Below, piece after piece: positions 22,717 through 30,346 of a stretch of 30,347 bases of DNA. Source of the DNA: Candidatus Limnocylindrales bacterium (GTDB lineage Bacteria; Chloroflexota; Limnocylindria; Limnocylindrales; CSP1-4); contig JARLHH010000112.1 in the NCBI GenBank assembly GCA_031292335.1, positions 1 to 30,347 on the forward strand. Direction: 5' to 3'. The notes beneath the pieces were generated by a model. The model saw nothing but the letters and a program-made list of their open reading frames with translations, ran no database searches and had not been told where the DNA came from. Numbering within the stretch: the first letter of the stretch is position 1; each line of letters begins with the position of its first letter. Position numbers and translations under genes: made by a program.

Positions 22717-23268
22717 TCAGGCGGGTGGCTCCCCGAGCACCGTCCGCCACGCGACCTCGAGCACGCCGACCATCCCGGCGGCCAGGCGGTGGCGGAGCGT
22801 CGCGGCGCAGGCCACGTTCCAGCAGGCCACGATCGCGAGGTGCGGATCCCAGGGCGCAACGGCGCGGTCGATCAACCGGATTGCCGCGTCCGGCCGGGAC
22901 CGCCCGATCGAGGCGGGGAGGAACATGCGCGCGAGGTCGCCCAGGATGCCTTCCTGCTGGGGATCTCCGGAGCTCGCCGTGATCCGCTCCGCTTCCAGCC
23001 CCGTCAGCCCGCCGGCGATGGCGACGACCACCTCGGTGAACAGCTCCTCGAGCTCGGCGCCTTCGACCCTGGCCAGCCGCGGGCTCGCCTGCCAGGCGAG
23101 CCAGAAGCCCCGGTCCACCCGCCCGCGGTACGCCGGATCCGTTCGAAGCGTTCGGACGGCCCCGTCCAGCGCGTGCATCTCCCCGACCGTGAGCGTGCGC
23201 AGCCGGTCGAGCAGCGCCGCCCGCGGACCCGGCGGGAGCAGCACCTCGCCCTCGGACATCGGGCTCAC
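22717..23268 (-). CDS. Uncharacterised 183-aa helical protein coupled to gamma-glutamyltransferase
   Basis: 183 residues, mostly helical by pattern, no signal peptide or clear membrane helix, and no motif I recognise. Segments include RTLTVGEMHALDGAVRTL (residues 24-41), RGFWLAWQASPRLARVEG and HLAIVACWNVACAATLRHRL. The start is a GTG at 23268 that overlaps the upstream TGA as GTGA; an ATG three codons on has a GGTGAG sequence before it and is an alternative. The overlap means it is co-translated with the gamma-glutamyltransferase gene, so a partner or regulatory role is possible but not shown. Confidence 0.65.
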   Translation of the reverse strand: MSPMSEGEVLLPPGPRAALLDRLRTLTVGEMHALDGAVRTLRTDPAYRGRVDRGFWLAWQASPRLARVEGAELEELFTEVVVAIAGGLTGLEAERITASSGDPQQEGILGDLARMFLPASIGRSRPDAAIRLIDRAVAPWDPHLAIVACWNVACAATLRHRLAAGMVGVLEVAWRTVLGEPPA

Positions 23269-24944
23269 CAGGCGGCCGGCAGCCCGAGCGACCGGGGGTC
23301 GGTGGCGGCTGCCAGGGTGCCCCCGCGGCCCGGTCCGCCGTCGACCAGCTCGATCGCGTGGGCGTGGCCGAGCGCACCGTCGAACGGCGCCCGGACGTCG
23401 AGGCGGTGGCCCATGGCGGCCAGCTGGTCCAGCAGCCCATCGCGGAATCGCGCCTCGATGACCACCGAATCCGGCGGGGCGAAGTGCCGTGCCGGGGCCG
23501 CATGCCAGCGCGGCGCGCCGACCGCGGTTGCGACGTCGACGCCACCGTCGACCAGCGCCGAGACGACCTGGGCGAAGATCGCCGGCTGGGCGTCGCCGCC
23601 CATCGACCCGTGCACGACCCAGGGCCGGCCGTCGCGCAGAAGCATCCCGGGCATCAGCGTGTGGAGCGTACGCTTCCCGGGGGCCAGGACGTTCGGGTGG
23701 CCCGGGTCCAGGCTGAAGTAGCTGCCCCGGTTCTGATAGGCGATCCCCGTCGACGGCTCCACGATTCCCGAGCCGAAGCCCGCGTAGTTCGACTGGATCA
23801 GGCTGACCGCGCTGCCGCTCGCGTCCACGACCGCGAGGTAGACGGTCCCTCCGCCCGGCGGGTTCGTGGCGGTCACCGGCCTGGCGGCCCGCTGCGGGTT
23901 GATCGCGGCGGCGAGCTGCGCACCGTACGCACGGTCAAGCAGGCGATCGACGGGGACGCTGGCGAACGCGGGGTCGGTCAGGAACGCGTCGCGGTCCGCC
24001 AGCGCGCGCCTGGTCGCCTCGATCCCCGCGTGCACCCAGCGGACGTCCGGACCGGCCGTGCGGCCGCCGTCTCCCGGGATGAACTCGGCGGGATCGGGCG
24101 CCGGCAGCGCCCGGAGGATGTTGAGCACCTCGAGGCCGGTCACGCCGGAGCTGTTGGGCGGATGGGTGGTCGCCGTGGCGCCGCGATAGTCCAGGGTGAG
24201 CGGCGTCTCCCAGGTTGACGCGTGGTCCGCGAGGTCTACGGCGGTGCAGGCGGAGCCGGCCGCTGCGAGCCCGGCGGCCTGGCGCGCCGCGATCTCCCCG
24301 CTGTAGAAGTCGGCCAGCCCCGCGGTCGCGAGCCGCACCAGGGTCGTCCCGAGAGCCGGAAGCCGAACCCGCTCGCCAGGGCGCCACGGCCGCCCGTGAG
24401 GTCGGTAGGCGGCGTGCCAGCCACGCGCCAGCGGCCCGAGCGTCGCGTCGAAGATCGGGCCGGATGTCTCGACCGCCCGCACGAAGTGCTCGTCGGCCGG
24501 GAAGCCGCCCATGGCCAGCTCGATCGCGGGGGCCAGGAGCGCGGCGACCGGCAGCTGCCCCCAGCGCGCGTGCGCGTCGGCCCAGGATCGAACTGCGCCC
24601 GGGACCGTGATCGTGAGCGGACCGCGCAGAGGCAGCGTCGCCAGCCCGCGGGCCCGCAGGGACTCCGGGTCCGCGCTCGCTGGAGCGCGCCCCGACCCGT
24701 TGAGCGCGGTCTGCGTGCCCGCGGGCTCGTCCCAGACGAGCCAGAAGGCGTCGCCCCCGAGGCCGCATGCCTGGGCCATCACGACGGCGAGGACCGCGTT
24801 CGTCGCGATCGCGGCGTCGACCGCGCCGCCGCCCTGCCGCAGGATGCCGAGGCCAGCCGCGGTCGCCAGGTGATGCGGGGCGACCACGGCGCCCGCGCCG
24901 CCGCGGGCGAGCGGCATCGGGGCAAGCAGCCGGACCGGGTCCAT
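23265..24944 (-). CDS. ggt: Gamma-glutamyltransferase family (Ntn-hydrolase) enzyme
   Basis: 559 residues, typical length. The N-terminal domain has GAVVAPHHLATAAGLGILRQ (residues 18-37) and GGGAVDAAIATNAVLAVV. Autocleavage/catalytic Thr367 lies in GGGTVYLAVVDASGSAVSL, equivalent to the TTHYSVVD region of E. coli enzyme, followed by QSNYAGFGSGI and GKRTLHTLMPGM, and GSMGGDAQPAIFAQ of the small subunit. There is no signal peptide, so this member is likely cytosolic, unlike the periplasmic E. coli enzyme; the relative is nearer YwrD-type proteins. It hydrolyses or transfers gamma-glutamyl groups, glutathione-like compounds in known cases. Its true substrate is unknown. The ATG at 24944 follows TAGAAT by 8 nt. 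Confidence 0.92.
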   Translation of the reverse strand: MDPVRLLAPMPLARGGAGAVVAPHHLATAAGLGILRQGGGAVDAAIATNAVLAVVMAQACGLGGDAFWLVWDEPAGTQTALNGSGRAPASADPESLRARGLATLPLRGPLTITVPGAVRSWADAHARWGQLPVAALLAPAIELAMGGFPADEHFVRAVETSGPIFDATLGPLARGWHAAYRPHGRPWRPGERVRLPALGTTLVRLATAGLADFYSGEIAARQAAGLAAAGSACTAVDLADHASTWETPLTLDYRGATATTHPPNSSGVTGLEVLNILRALPAPDPAEFIPGDGGRTAGPDVRWVHAGIEATRRALADRDAFLTDPAFASVPVDRLLDRAYGAQLAAAINPQRAARPVTATNPPGGGTVYLAVVDASGSAVSLIQSNYAGFGSGIVEPSTGIAYQNRGSYFSLDPGHPNVLAPGKRTLHTLMPGMLLRDGRPWVVHGSMGGDAQPAIFAQVVSALVDGGVDVATAVGAPRWHAAPARHFAPPDSVVIEARFRDGLLDQLAAMGHRLDVRAPFDGALGHAHAIELVDGGPGRGGTLAAATDPRSLGLPAAW

Positions 24945-24952
24945 GGATCGGC

Positions 24953-25011
24953 ATTCTAGGGGCGCCGGGCGAAAGATCGGGCTGCCGGACGCGGCGAATG
25001 CCGGGTACCCT
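24953..25011. promoter_or_regulatory. Divergent promoter of ggt and the MFS gene
   Basis: 73 bp separate the two start codons. On the minus strand TAGAAT (24953-24958) ends 8 nt before the ggt ATG. On the plus strand TACCCT (25006-25011) ends 6 nt before the MFS GTG. The -10 boxes are 47 bp apart, so their polymerase footprints overlap. Confidence 0.55.
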
Positions 25012-25017
25012 GCACCC

Positions 25018-26304
25018 GTGCCACGCTCACTCTGGTCGGTCATCGTGGGGACGCTCACGCTGCGCTTCAGCACGGGCCTGACCGGCGCCATGCTCGTCTA
25101 CTACCTGGCCGAGCTTCACCGGCATGGCGGACCGCACGTCTCGTCGATCACGATCGCCGTGTTCACGGCCGCCTTCTTTGCCGCCGAGCTGATCCTCTCC
25201 CCGCTGTTCGGGTCGCTCGCCGATCGTTTCGGCTACCACCGGATCATGCAGCTCGGGCCCGTCTTCGGTGCGACCGCGGTGGTCCTGACCGGGCTCACCA
25301 CGAACCTGTGGCTGCTGGGCGCCACGCGCTGGCTGGAGGGCGCCTCGAGCGCGGCCAGCGTGCCGTCCATCCTGGGCTTCATCGCGATTGCCACGTTGGC
25401 CGACGAGGGCCTGCGCGGCAAGGCGGTCGCCCGCTTCGAGGCCGCGACGCTCGCCGGTCTGGGCGCGGGCATCGTCGCCGCGGGGCCGCTCTGGACGGTC
25501 CTCCATCGCGACGCGTTCTTCGTCAACGCGGTTGTCTACGGCGTCTCGTTCGCGATCTACCGGTTCGGCGTCGCCGACCCCCGGGCGGCGCACGGCGGTC
25601 ACGAGCACGAGCAGCGAACAAGCCTGGCGCGTTACCTCCAGATCCTGTCGGGAGCCCACGTCTGGCTCCTGGCGCCCACCTGGATCGCGGTCAACGCCGC
25701 GATCGGGCTGTGGACGTCCCAGTCCATCTTCCAGTTCGTGCAGGGCCCCGACCCGCGCTTCGCCGATCAGCGGCTGATGGCCGGCGCGTCGCCACTGCTG
25801 GTGAGCGCCGGACTGGCGGTCGGGATGCTCGTCTTCTTCGCCGGCCTTGTGTACTGGGGCAACCGGTTCAAGAAGATGCGCCGGACCACGATCATCTTCT
25901 ACGGCCTGTGCGGCGGCGCTGCGCTGGTCGCGGCGGCCGTCGCGATCAACCACGGCGGCGGCCTGCCCGTGATCGTGACGCTCGTCCTCCTGGTGCCCGT
26001 CGTCGGCGGGCTGTTCGTGCTCGCCGGATCCACGCCGGCAGCCCTCGGCCTGCTCGCGGACATGTCGGAGCCCTACCCGCGCGACCGGGGCGCGATCATG
26101 GGCCTGTACTCGGTCTTCCTCGGCATCGGCCAGATCATCGGCAGCCTGGCGGGCGGGGCGGCTGCAGACAGGAGCGGGATCGACGGGCTGCTCCTCGCCA
26201 CGCTGGTCATGCTCGCGATCGCGGTGCTGCCCCTCTGGTGGCTCCGGGGCGTCGAGCACCATCTCGATGCCGTCGTCCGACCCGACCCGGGCGGGCCGGG
26301 CTGA
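25018..26304 (+). CDS. MFS transporter
   Basis: 428 residues, about twelve membrane helices. Motif A is GSLADRFGYHRIMQLG (about residues 63-78), with SLWSVIVGTLTLRFSTGL at the start, and a cytoplasmic HGGHEHEQRTSLARYLQ loop near the middle. A second-half motif, GNRFKKMRRTTIIFYG, matches an MFS inter-helix loop, and AADRSGIDGLLLATL closes. The substrate is not known; divergence from ggt hints at a peptide or amino-acid derivative, which is only context. GTG 25018 is chosen over longer readings because TACCCT ends 6 nt upstream and the first helix starts after only 4 residues. Confidence 0.85.
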   Translation: MPRSLWSVIVGTLTLRFSTGLTGAMLVYYLAELHRHGGPHVSSITIAVFTAAFFAAELILSPLFGSLADRFGYHRIMQLGPVFGATAVVLTGLTTNLWLLGATRWLEGASSAASVPSILGFIAIATLADEGLRGKAVARFEAATLAGLGAGIVAAGPLWTVLHRDAFFVNAVVYGVSFAIYRFGVADPRAAHGGHEHEQRTSLARYLQILSGAHVWLLAPTWIAVNAAIGLWTSQSIFQFVQGPDPRFADQRLMAGASPLLVSAGLAVGMLVFFAGLVYWGNRFKKMRRTTIIFYGLCGGAALVAAAVAINHGGGLPVIVTLVLLVPVVGGLFVLAGSTPAALGLLADMSEPYPRDRGAIMGLYSVFLGIGQIIGSLAGGAAADRSGIDGLLLATLVMLAIAVLPLWWLRGVEHHLDAVVRPDPGGPG

Positions 26305-26384
26305 AGCCGGGAACGGACGTCGGGAGCGCGGTCGGGCCTGCGGCCGGCCGGCGGTTCGGGGTCTCGGCGGACGGATTCGGCCCC

Positions 26385-26390
26385 TATCAT
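26385..26390 (+). promoter_or_regulatory. -10 box of the degV-like gene
   Basis: TATCAT, ending 6 nt before the ATG at 26397, with no ribosome-binding site. No convincing -35. Confidence 0.55.
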
Positions 26391-26396
26391 GCCGAC

Positions 26397-27248
26397 ATGA
26401 CTCCGGTCGCGATCGTCACCGACTCCGCGTCGGACCTGCCGCCCGATCTAGCCGCCGCGCTCGGCATCCGCGTCGTTCCACTCCTGGTCCGGTTCGGGAC
26501 GCAGGAGTTCCGGGCCGGCGTGGACCTCTCGGCGGCGGACTTCTGGACCCGCATGCTCGCCCCGGATGCCCCCTTCCCGACGACGGCGGCCCCGTCGCCG
26601 GGCGCGTTCGCCGCGGCGTTCGAAAAGGCGTTCGCCGACGGGGCCCAGTCGATCGTCTGCGTGACCATCGGCAGCCGCCTGTCGGGCACGTTTGCGAGCG
26701 CCGAGATGGGGGCAAAGGAGCACGCGGGGCGCGAGATCCACGTCGTGGACTCGACGTCGGCATCGATGGGTGTGGGCCATCTGGCGATGCTAGGGGTCGA
26801 GCTTGCCGCCGTCGGGCGGCCCGCCGCCGACGTCGCGGCCACGCTCCGCGATCGGGCCGCGGACCTGGACATCTTCGTGACCGTCGACACGCTGGACTAC
26901 CTGCGGAAGGGCGGCCGCCTCTCGCCGGCTCGCGCGGCAATCGGGACCATGCTGTCCGTCAAGCCGATCATCACGGTCGTGGAGGGGCTCGTGGAGACCG
27001 CAGAACGGGTCCGGACCCAGGCGCGGGCCCGCGAACGGGTGACGGAGCTGCTGGCCGGTCGGCCCGTGGAGCGCCTTGCGATCCTCCACACCGGGGTCGC
27101 CGACGTGGAGGCGTTCCGCCGGACGGTGGTGGAGCGAATCCCGGGCGGCGTGGACCCGGCCCGGGTGAGCATCCAGACGATCGGCCCGTCCATCGGCCCG
27201 CACGTGGGTCCGGGCGCTCTCGGCGGGGTGGTCCTGCTCCGACGCTGA
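26397..27248 (+). CDS. DegV family protein (fatty-acid-binding, FakB-like)
   Basis: 283 residues, normal family size. The DegV opening VAIVTDSASDLPP (about 4-16) and LGIRVVPLLVRFG are clear, followed by PTTAAPSPGAFAAAFEKA, TIGSRLSGTFASAE (the serine/threonine fatty-acid carboxyl site), DSTSASMGVGHLA, DTLDYLRKGGRLSPARAAIG and a C-terminal GPSIGPHVGPGALG. FakB members bind fatty acid for phosphorylation by FakA; no fakA is seen here. Cytosolic. The gene is single, between the MFS gene and the glutamate dehydrogenase leader. The ATG fits the leaderless pattern. Confidence 0.95.
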   Translation: MTPVAIVTDSASDLPPDLAAALGIRVVPLLVRFGTQEFRAGVDLSAADFWTRMLAPDAPFPTTAAPSPGAFAAAFEKAFADGAQSIVCVTIGSRLSGTFASAEMGAKEHAGREIHVVDSTSASMGVGHLAMLGVELAAVGRPAADVAATLRDRAADLDIFVTVDTLDYLRKGGRLSPARAAIGTMLSVKPIITVVEGLVETAERVRTQARARERVTELLAGRPVERLAILHTGVADVEAFRRTVVERIPGGVDPARVSIQTIGPSIGPHVGPGALGGVVLLRR

Positions 27249-27596
27249 GCCGCCCGCGTCGCGCCGACCGGCGACGTCGGGTCGCAGGCCGTGCCGGGCG
27301 CCGCGCCGGACCCCCGACCAATGGTTGCGAGACGGATACGGGCCGGGTTCGGTACCATTGCCGTCGGCGGCCGGGCCATTCCGCCCGGGGCCGGTATCGC
27401 CGTTCGGCACTCGTGGCCGGCAGGGCGCGGCCGGATGATCGGCCGAACAAGAACTCCGTCGGGAGGCGCGGTTCCGAACCAGTTCCGCATCGTCCCGACC
27501 GGCAGCCGTCCCGGAGGCGGCAGCGTGGCCGCCCCGAGGGGCGGCGATCGCAGCGGTCGTCCCGTCCGGGCGACCGACCAGGAGGAACTCCGCTCC
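27249..27596 (+). other. Intergenic region with structured 5' leader of glutamate dehydrogenase
   Basis: 348 bases without a gene. A possible -10 (TACCAT, 27353-27358) would start a leader of about 230-240 nt. It holds stem-loops CCGGGC-CATTCC-GCCCGG (27371-27388), GCCGCCCC-GA-GGGGCGGC (27528-27545) and GGTCG-T-CCCG with CGGG-CGACC (27555-27575). The ribosome-binding site GGAGG (27581-27585) could pair with CTCC 3 nt later (GGAG-GAA-CTCC). The leader is in frame with the dehydrogenase without a stop, but its translation looks unlike protein. I do not recognise a known riboswitch. Confidence 0.45.
27353..27358 (+). promoter_or_regulatory. Possible -10 box of the glutamate dehydrogenase leader
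   Basis: TACCAT, about 239 nt before the ATG at 27597. A TTGCGA lies 22 bp upstream, too far for a normal -35. It shares the TAnnnT form of the leaderless genes but precedes a long leader here. Confidence 0.35.
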
Positions 27597-28862
27597 ATGA
27601 CCACAGAGCAGGCTGCCGCGACGATCAACCCGTGGGCGGTCGCCCAGCAGCAGTTCGACCTCGCGGCCGAGCACCTGAAGCTTGACCCGGGCATCCGCGC
27701 GGTCCTGCGCGAGCCCCGCCGCGCGCTCACCGTGACCTTCCCCGTCAAGATGGACGACGGGACGATCCGCGTCTTCACCGGCTACCGGGTCCAGCACAAC
27801 CTGGGCCGCGGGCCGGCCAAGGGCGGGATCCGCTACCACCAGGCCGTCACGATCGACGAGGTGAAGGCCCTCGCGATGTGGATGACCTGGAAGTGCGCGG
27901 TCGTCGGCATCCCGTACGGTGGCGGCAAGGGCGGCGTCATCGTCGATCCCAAGAAGCTCTCCATGAAGGAGCTCGAGGCGCTGACCCGACGGTTCACCAC
28001 CGAGATCAGCGTCCTCATCGGGCCCGAGCGCGACATCCCGGCCCCGGACGTCAACACGACGCCCCAGATCATGGCCTGGATGATGGATACCTACTCGATG
28101 CACGCCGGGTACACCGTCCCGGGCGTCGTGACCGGCAAGCCGATCAGCCTCGGCGGGTCCGAGGGGCGCAACGAAGCCACGGCCCGCGGGTGCGTCTACA
28201 CGATCGTCGATGCGGCGAAGCACCTCGGGGTGGACCTCACCAAGACCACCACGGCGGTCCAGGGATTCGGGAACGCCGGGTCGATCGCCGCGCGCCTCAT
28301 GCGCGACGAGGGCTCCACGGTCGTTGCCGTCTCCGACACGCAGGGCGCCATCCACAACCCGTCCGGCCTCGACATCGAGAAGGTCGTCGGCTGGAAGCAG
28401 GAACACGGCACGGTCGTCGGGTTCCCCGGCAGCGCGACGATCACGAACGGCGAGCTCCTGGAGCTCCCCGTGGACATCCTGATCCCGGCCGCCTACGAGA
28501 ACCAGATCACCGCCCGCAACGCGGGGAACGTGAAGGCCAAGATCGTCGCCGAGGCCGCCAACGGCCCGACGACGCCCGAGGCGGACGAGATCCTGGCGAA
28601 GAAGGGCGTCTTCATGATCCCGGACATCCTCGCCAACGCCGGCGGCGTGACCGTCAGCTACTTCGAGTGGGTCCAGGACCTCAACCGGGACCACTGGAGC
28701 GAGAAGATCGTCAACGAGAAGCTCAAGGAGATCATGGATCGCTCCTTCGGCGAAGTGCTCGCGATGTCGCTCCTCGAAGAGGTGAACATGCGGACGGCGG
28801 CCTACCTGGTCGCCGTCAAACGGGTCGCCGACACCACCGCCCTCCGCGGCCTGTACCCATAG
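27597..28862 (+). CDS. gdhA: Glu/Leu/Phe/Val dehydrogenase, probable hexameric glutamate dehydrogenase
   Basis: 421 residues. Catalyses reversible oxidative deamination of glutamate to 2-oxoglutarate and ammonia with NAD(P). The substrate-site lysines are Lys75 (GPAKGGIRYH), Lys99 (TWKCAVVGIPYGGG) and catalytic Lys111 (GGKGG), with Asp151 in DIPAPDVNT. Their spacing (24, 12 and 40) matches Clostridium symbiosum Lys89, Lys113, Lys125 and Asp165. The dinucleotide fold has QGFGNAG at 222-228. Most of the length is GDH; substrate could also be leucine or phenylalanine, but spacing and context favour glutamate. ATG 27597 has GGAGG 11 nt upstream, rather far. Coenzyme choice is not decided here. 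Confidence 0.93.
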   Translation: MTTEQAAATINPWAVAQQQFDLAAEHLKLDPGIRAVLREPRRALTVTFPVKMDDGTIRVFTGYRVQHNLGRGPAKGGIRYHQAVTIDEVKALAMWMTWKCAVVGIPYGGGKGGVIVDPKKLSMKELEALTRRFTTEISVLIGPERDIPAPDVNTTPQIMAWMMDTYSMHAGYTVPGVVTGKPISLGGSEGRNEATARGCVYTIVDAAKHLGVDLTKTTTAVQGFGNAGSIAARLMRDEGSTVVAVSDTQGAIHNPSGLDIEKVVGWKQEHGTVVGFPGSATITNGELLELPVDILIPAAYENQITARNAGNVKAKIVAEAANGPTTPEADEILAKKGVFMIPDILANAGGVTVSYFEWVQDLNRDHWSEKIVNEKLKEIMDRSFGEVLAMSLLEEVNMRTAAYLVAVKRVADTTALRGLYP

Positions 28863-28965
28863 GCCGCCCCGGCGCGGCCGCCCACCGACGGGGAGCGGGC
28901 GAGCCGAACTGACGACGCATCAGGCTGCACGGCGCTTCCCGAGCGGCCCGGGTCCACCCCCGGTG

Positions 28966-28971
28966 TACCAT
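28966..28971 (+). promoter_or_regulatory. -10 box of the 201-aa gene
   Basis: TACCAT, ending 6 nt before the ATG at 28978; no ribosome-binding site. A GGCCGC/GCGGCC hairpin (28862-28879) directly after the glutamate dehydrogenase stop may end the upstream message. Confidence 0.5.
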
Positions 28972-28977
28972 CCGGGC

Positions 28978-29583
28978 ATGCTCGACCACGAAGAGAAGTT
29001 CCTGTTCAAGGAAGAGATCGGCCAGCTCGGGACCGCGATGGCGGACACGGCGGTTCTCGACAACGTGGAGGACCTGCTCACCGACGTCATCACCAGCCCA
29101 CGCTTCGATTCCGAGGTCTTCACGCTGGAGCGGTCGCTCCAGGTGATGCTCGGCGCGCGGGCCGGCAGCACGCTGGTCGGGCTTCTGACCGTGACGCCGG
29201 AAGTCTTCGACGAGGTGGCCGAGGTCCGCATCTCGCCCGAGGTGCACGAGCGTCTCGTGGCGTGGCGGGCGCGCTTCGGCCTCGCGATCGACAACGCGCT
29301 GAACTTCCTCAACAACCCCGACGGGATCCAGGGCCACTCGTTCGCCACCCAGATCGCCCATATCGAGGACCGGCGCGTTCTCCAGGGACGCCTGACGCTG
29401 GTTCGCTACAACAACGAGCCGCAGTTCTTCGTCGCCGACGCGAGCGTGTTCCTGGGCCTGGTCAGCGACGTGCTGGAGCGGCTCGGTCCCTATCTCGAGC
29501 CGGACGCGGTCGACCCGGAGACCATCGCGCGTCTCAAGGAGGCGATCGCGCTCGTCGAGCGAAAGACGACGCCGCGCGGATGA
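28978..29583 (+). CDS. Uncharacterised 201-aa protein
   Basis: 201 residues, acidic and apparently soluble; I do not recognise a family. It starts LDHEEKFLFKEEIGQLGTAM and has TLERSLQVMLGARAGSTLVGLLTVTPEVFDEVAEVRI in the middle, then LAIDNALNFLNNPDGIQGHSFATQIAHIEDRRVL and FVADASVFLGLVSDVLERLG near the end, a mix of helix and strand. The ATG at 28978 follows TACCAT by 6 nt; a GTG at 28963 would add five residues including the -10 box. Its TGA overlaps the ATG of the 62-aa membrane protein (ATGA), so the two are translated together. Confidence 0.75.
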   Translation: MLDHEEKFLFKEEIGQLGTAMADTAVLDNVEDLLTDVITSPRFDSEVFTLERSLQVMLGARAGSTLVGLLTVTPEVFDEVAEVRISPEVHERLVAWRARFGLAIDNALNFLNNPDGIQGHSFATQIAHIEDRRVLQGRLTLVRYNNEPQFFVADASVFLGLVSDVLERLGPYLEPDAVDPETIARLKEAIALVERKTTPRG

Positions 29584-29768
29584 GCCGCCGCGGCGGTCAG
29601 GCTGCCACCCGGCGCCGGCCGCGCCCGCGCGCCGCGCAACGGCCGGGGCTCAGTCGCAGCGCGGCTCGTCGAAACCGGCGTCTCGCGTTCGTCTTTCTTG
29701 CCGCCTTCGCGCTGATCGCCCTCGCCATCCTCGCGACGCCGCTCGCCACCGCCCCCACCCACCCGTAG
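29580..29768 (+). CDS. 62-aa single-span membrane protein
   Basis: 62 residues. A very basic N-terminal half (MSRRGGQAATRRRPRPRAAQ, then RSAARRNRRLAF) precedes one hydrophobic helix (about residues 37-54, FLAAFALIALAILATP), ending TAPTHP outside the membrane. No family is recognised. The four-base ATGA overlap with the 201-aa gene supports it and suggests that it anchors or works with that protein. The arginine-rich leader could also bind nucleic acid or lipid head groups; nothing decides between these. Confidence 0.6.
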   Translation: MSRRGGQAATRRRPRPRAAQRPGLSRSAARRNRRLAFVFLAAFALIALAILATPLATAPTHP

Positions 29769-29815
29769 CGCCGCGCGTCCCGGTCGCCACGCGCGCGGCT
29801 TCCCAAGGGCGGCAA

Positions 29816-29839
29816 CCGAGGCGCGGATCCCGGCCTCGG
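29816..29839. terminator. Hairpin between convergent genes
   Basis: CCGAGGC (29816-29822), a 10-nt loop, GCCTCGG (29833-29839), placed between the stop of the 62-aa gene and the stop of the DUF4349 gene, which begins at 29840. It could act for both strands, though no T tract follows either side. Confidence 0.4.
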
Positions 29840-30346
29840 TCAGGCCCCGGCGACGGGCGGCAGCGCGGCAGGTCGCGACGCGCCGGGGCGGACCCGCCGG
29901 ACGACCAGGAGCCCGATCAGCGCCAGCACGCCGACGACGAGGACGACCGGCAGGCCAACGATAAGGAGCCAGATCCCGGCACCGGCCAGCCCCTGGCCCA
30001 TGCCGACGAGGGTCGCGGTCGCCTGGTCGATCTCGCTGGCAGGGTCCCACCCTTCGCGCACCGCGGTGACCGCGACCACCGGGGGTGGCGCGAAGGTGAC
30101 CGTGAGCGTCGCGAGCGCCGCCTGGTTCTGCAGGGTCTGCTGCTCGGCCGTCAGCTCCTCGATCTGCCCGCGGACGTCGGTCAGCTGCGCCTGCACCGCC
30201 AGGACATCGGGGATCTTCGTCGCCCGGTCCATGATCCCCTGGAGCGCCGTCTCCGTCACCCGCAGGTTGGCGAGGCGGGCACCGAGGTCCACGACTTGCG
30301 CCGTGACTTCCTGGCTCGATGTCTGCTCGCCGAGGACCTTCGTGCC
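29840..30346 (-). CDS. DUF4349 domain membrane protein, C-terminal part (5' truncated by window edge)
   Basis: 169 residues are visible and the frame stays open to the window edge. It runs TKVLGEQTSSQEVTAQVVDL, LGARLANLRVTETALQGIM and a coiled-coil-like IPDVLAVQAQLTDVRGQIEEL segment. The strand ALATLTVTFAPPP then precedes a C-terminal membrane helix (IWLLIVGLPVVLVVGVLALIGLLVV) and a basic tail (RRVRPGASRPAALPP). This is the DUF4349 layout of cell-surface proteins with a coiled coil and membrane anchor. Their biochemical role is unknown. The GTG at 30292 is internal to the domain and not the start. Confidence 0.85.
   Translation of the reverse strand, partial: GTKVLGEQTSSQEVTAQVVDLGARLANLRVTETALQGIMDRATKIPDVLAVQAQLTDVRGQIEELTAEQQTLQNQAALATLTVTFAPPPVVAVTAVREGWDPASEIDQATATLVGMGQGLAGAGIWLLIVGLPVVLVVGVLALIGLLVVRRVRPGASRPAALPPVAGA

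Noticed and set aside
27291..27596. In-frame upstream extension of glutamate dehydrogenase
   Set aside because: Its translation is Arg/Gly/Pro-rich and unlike the family; GGAGG and family length support the ATG at 27597.
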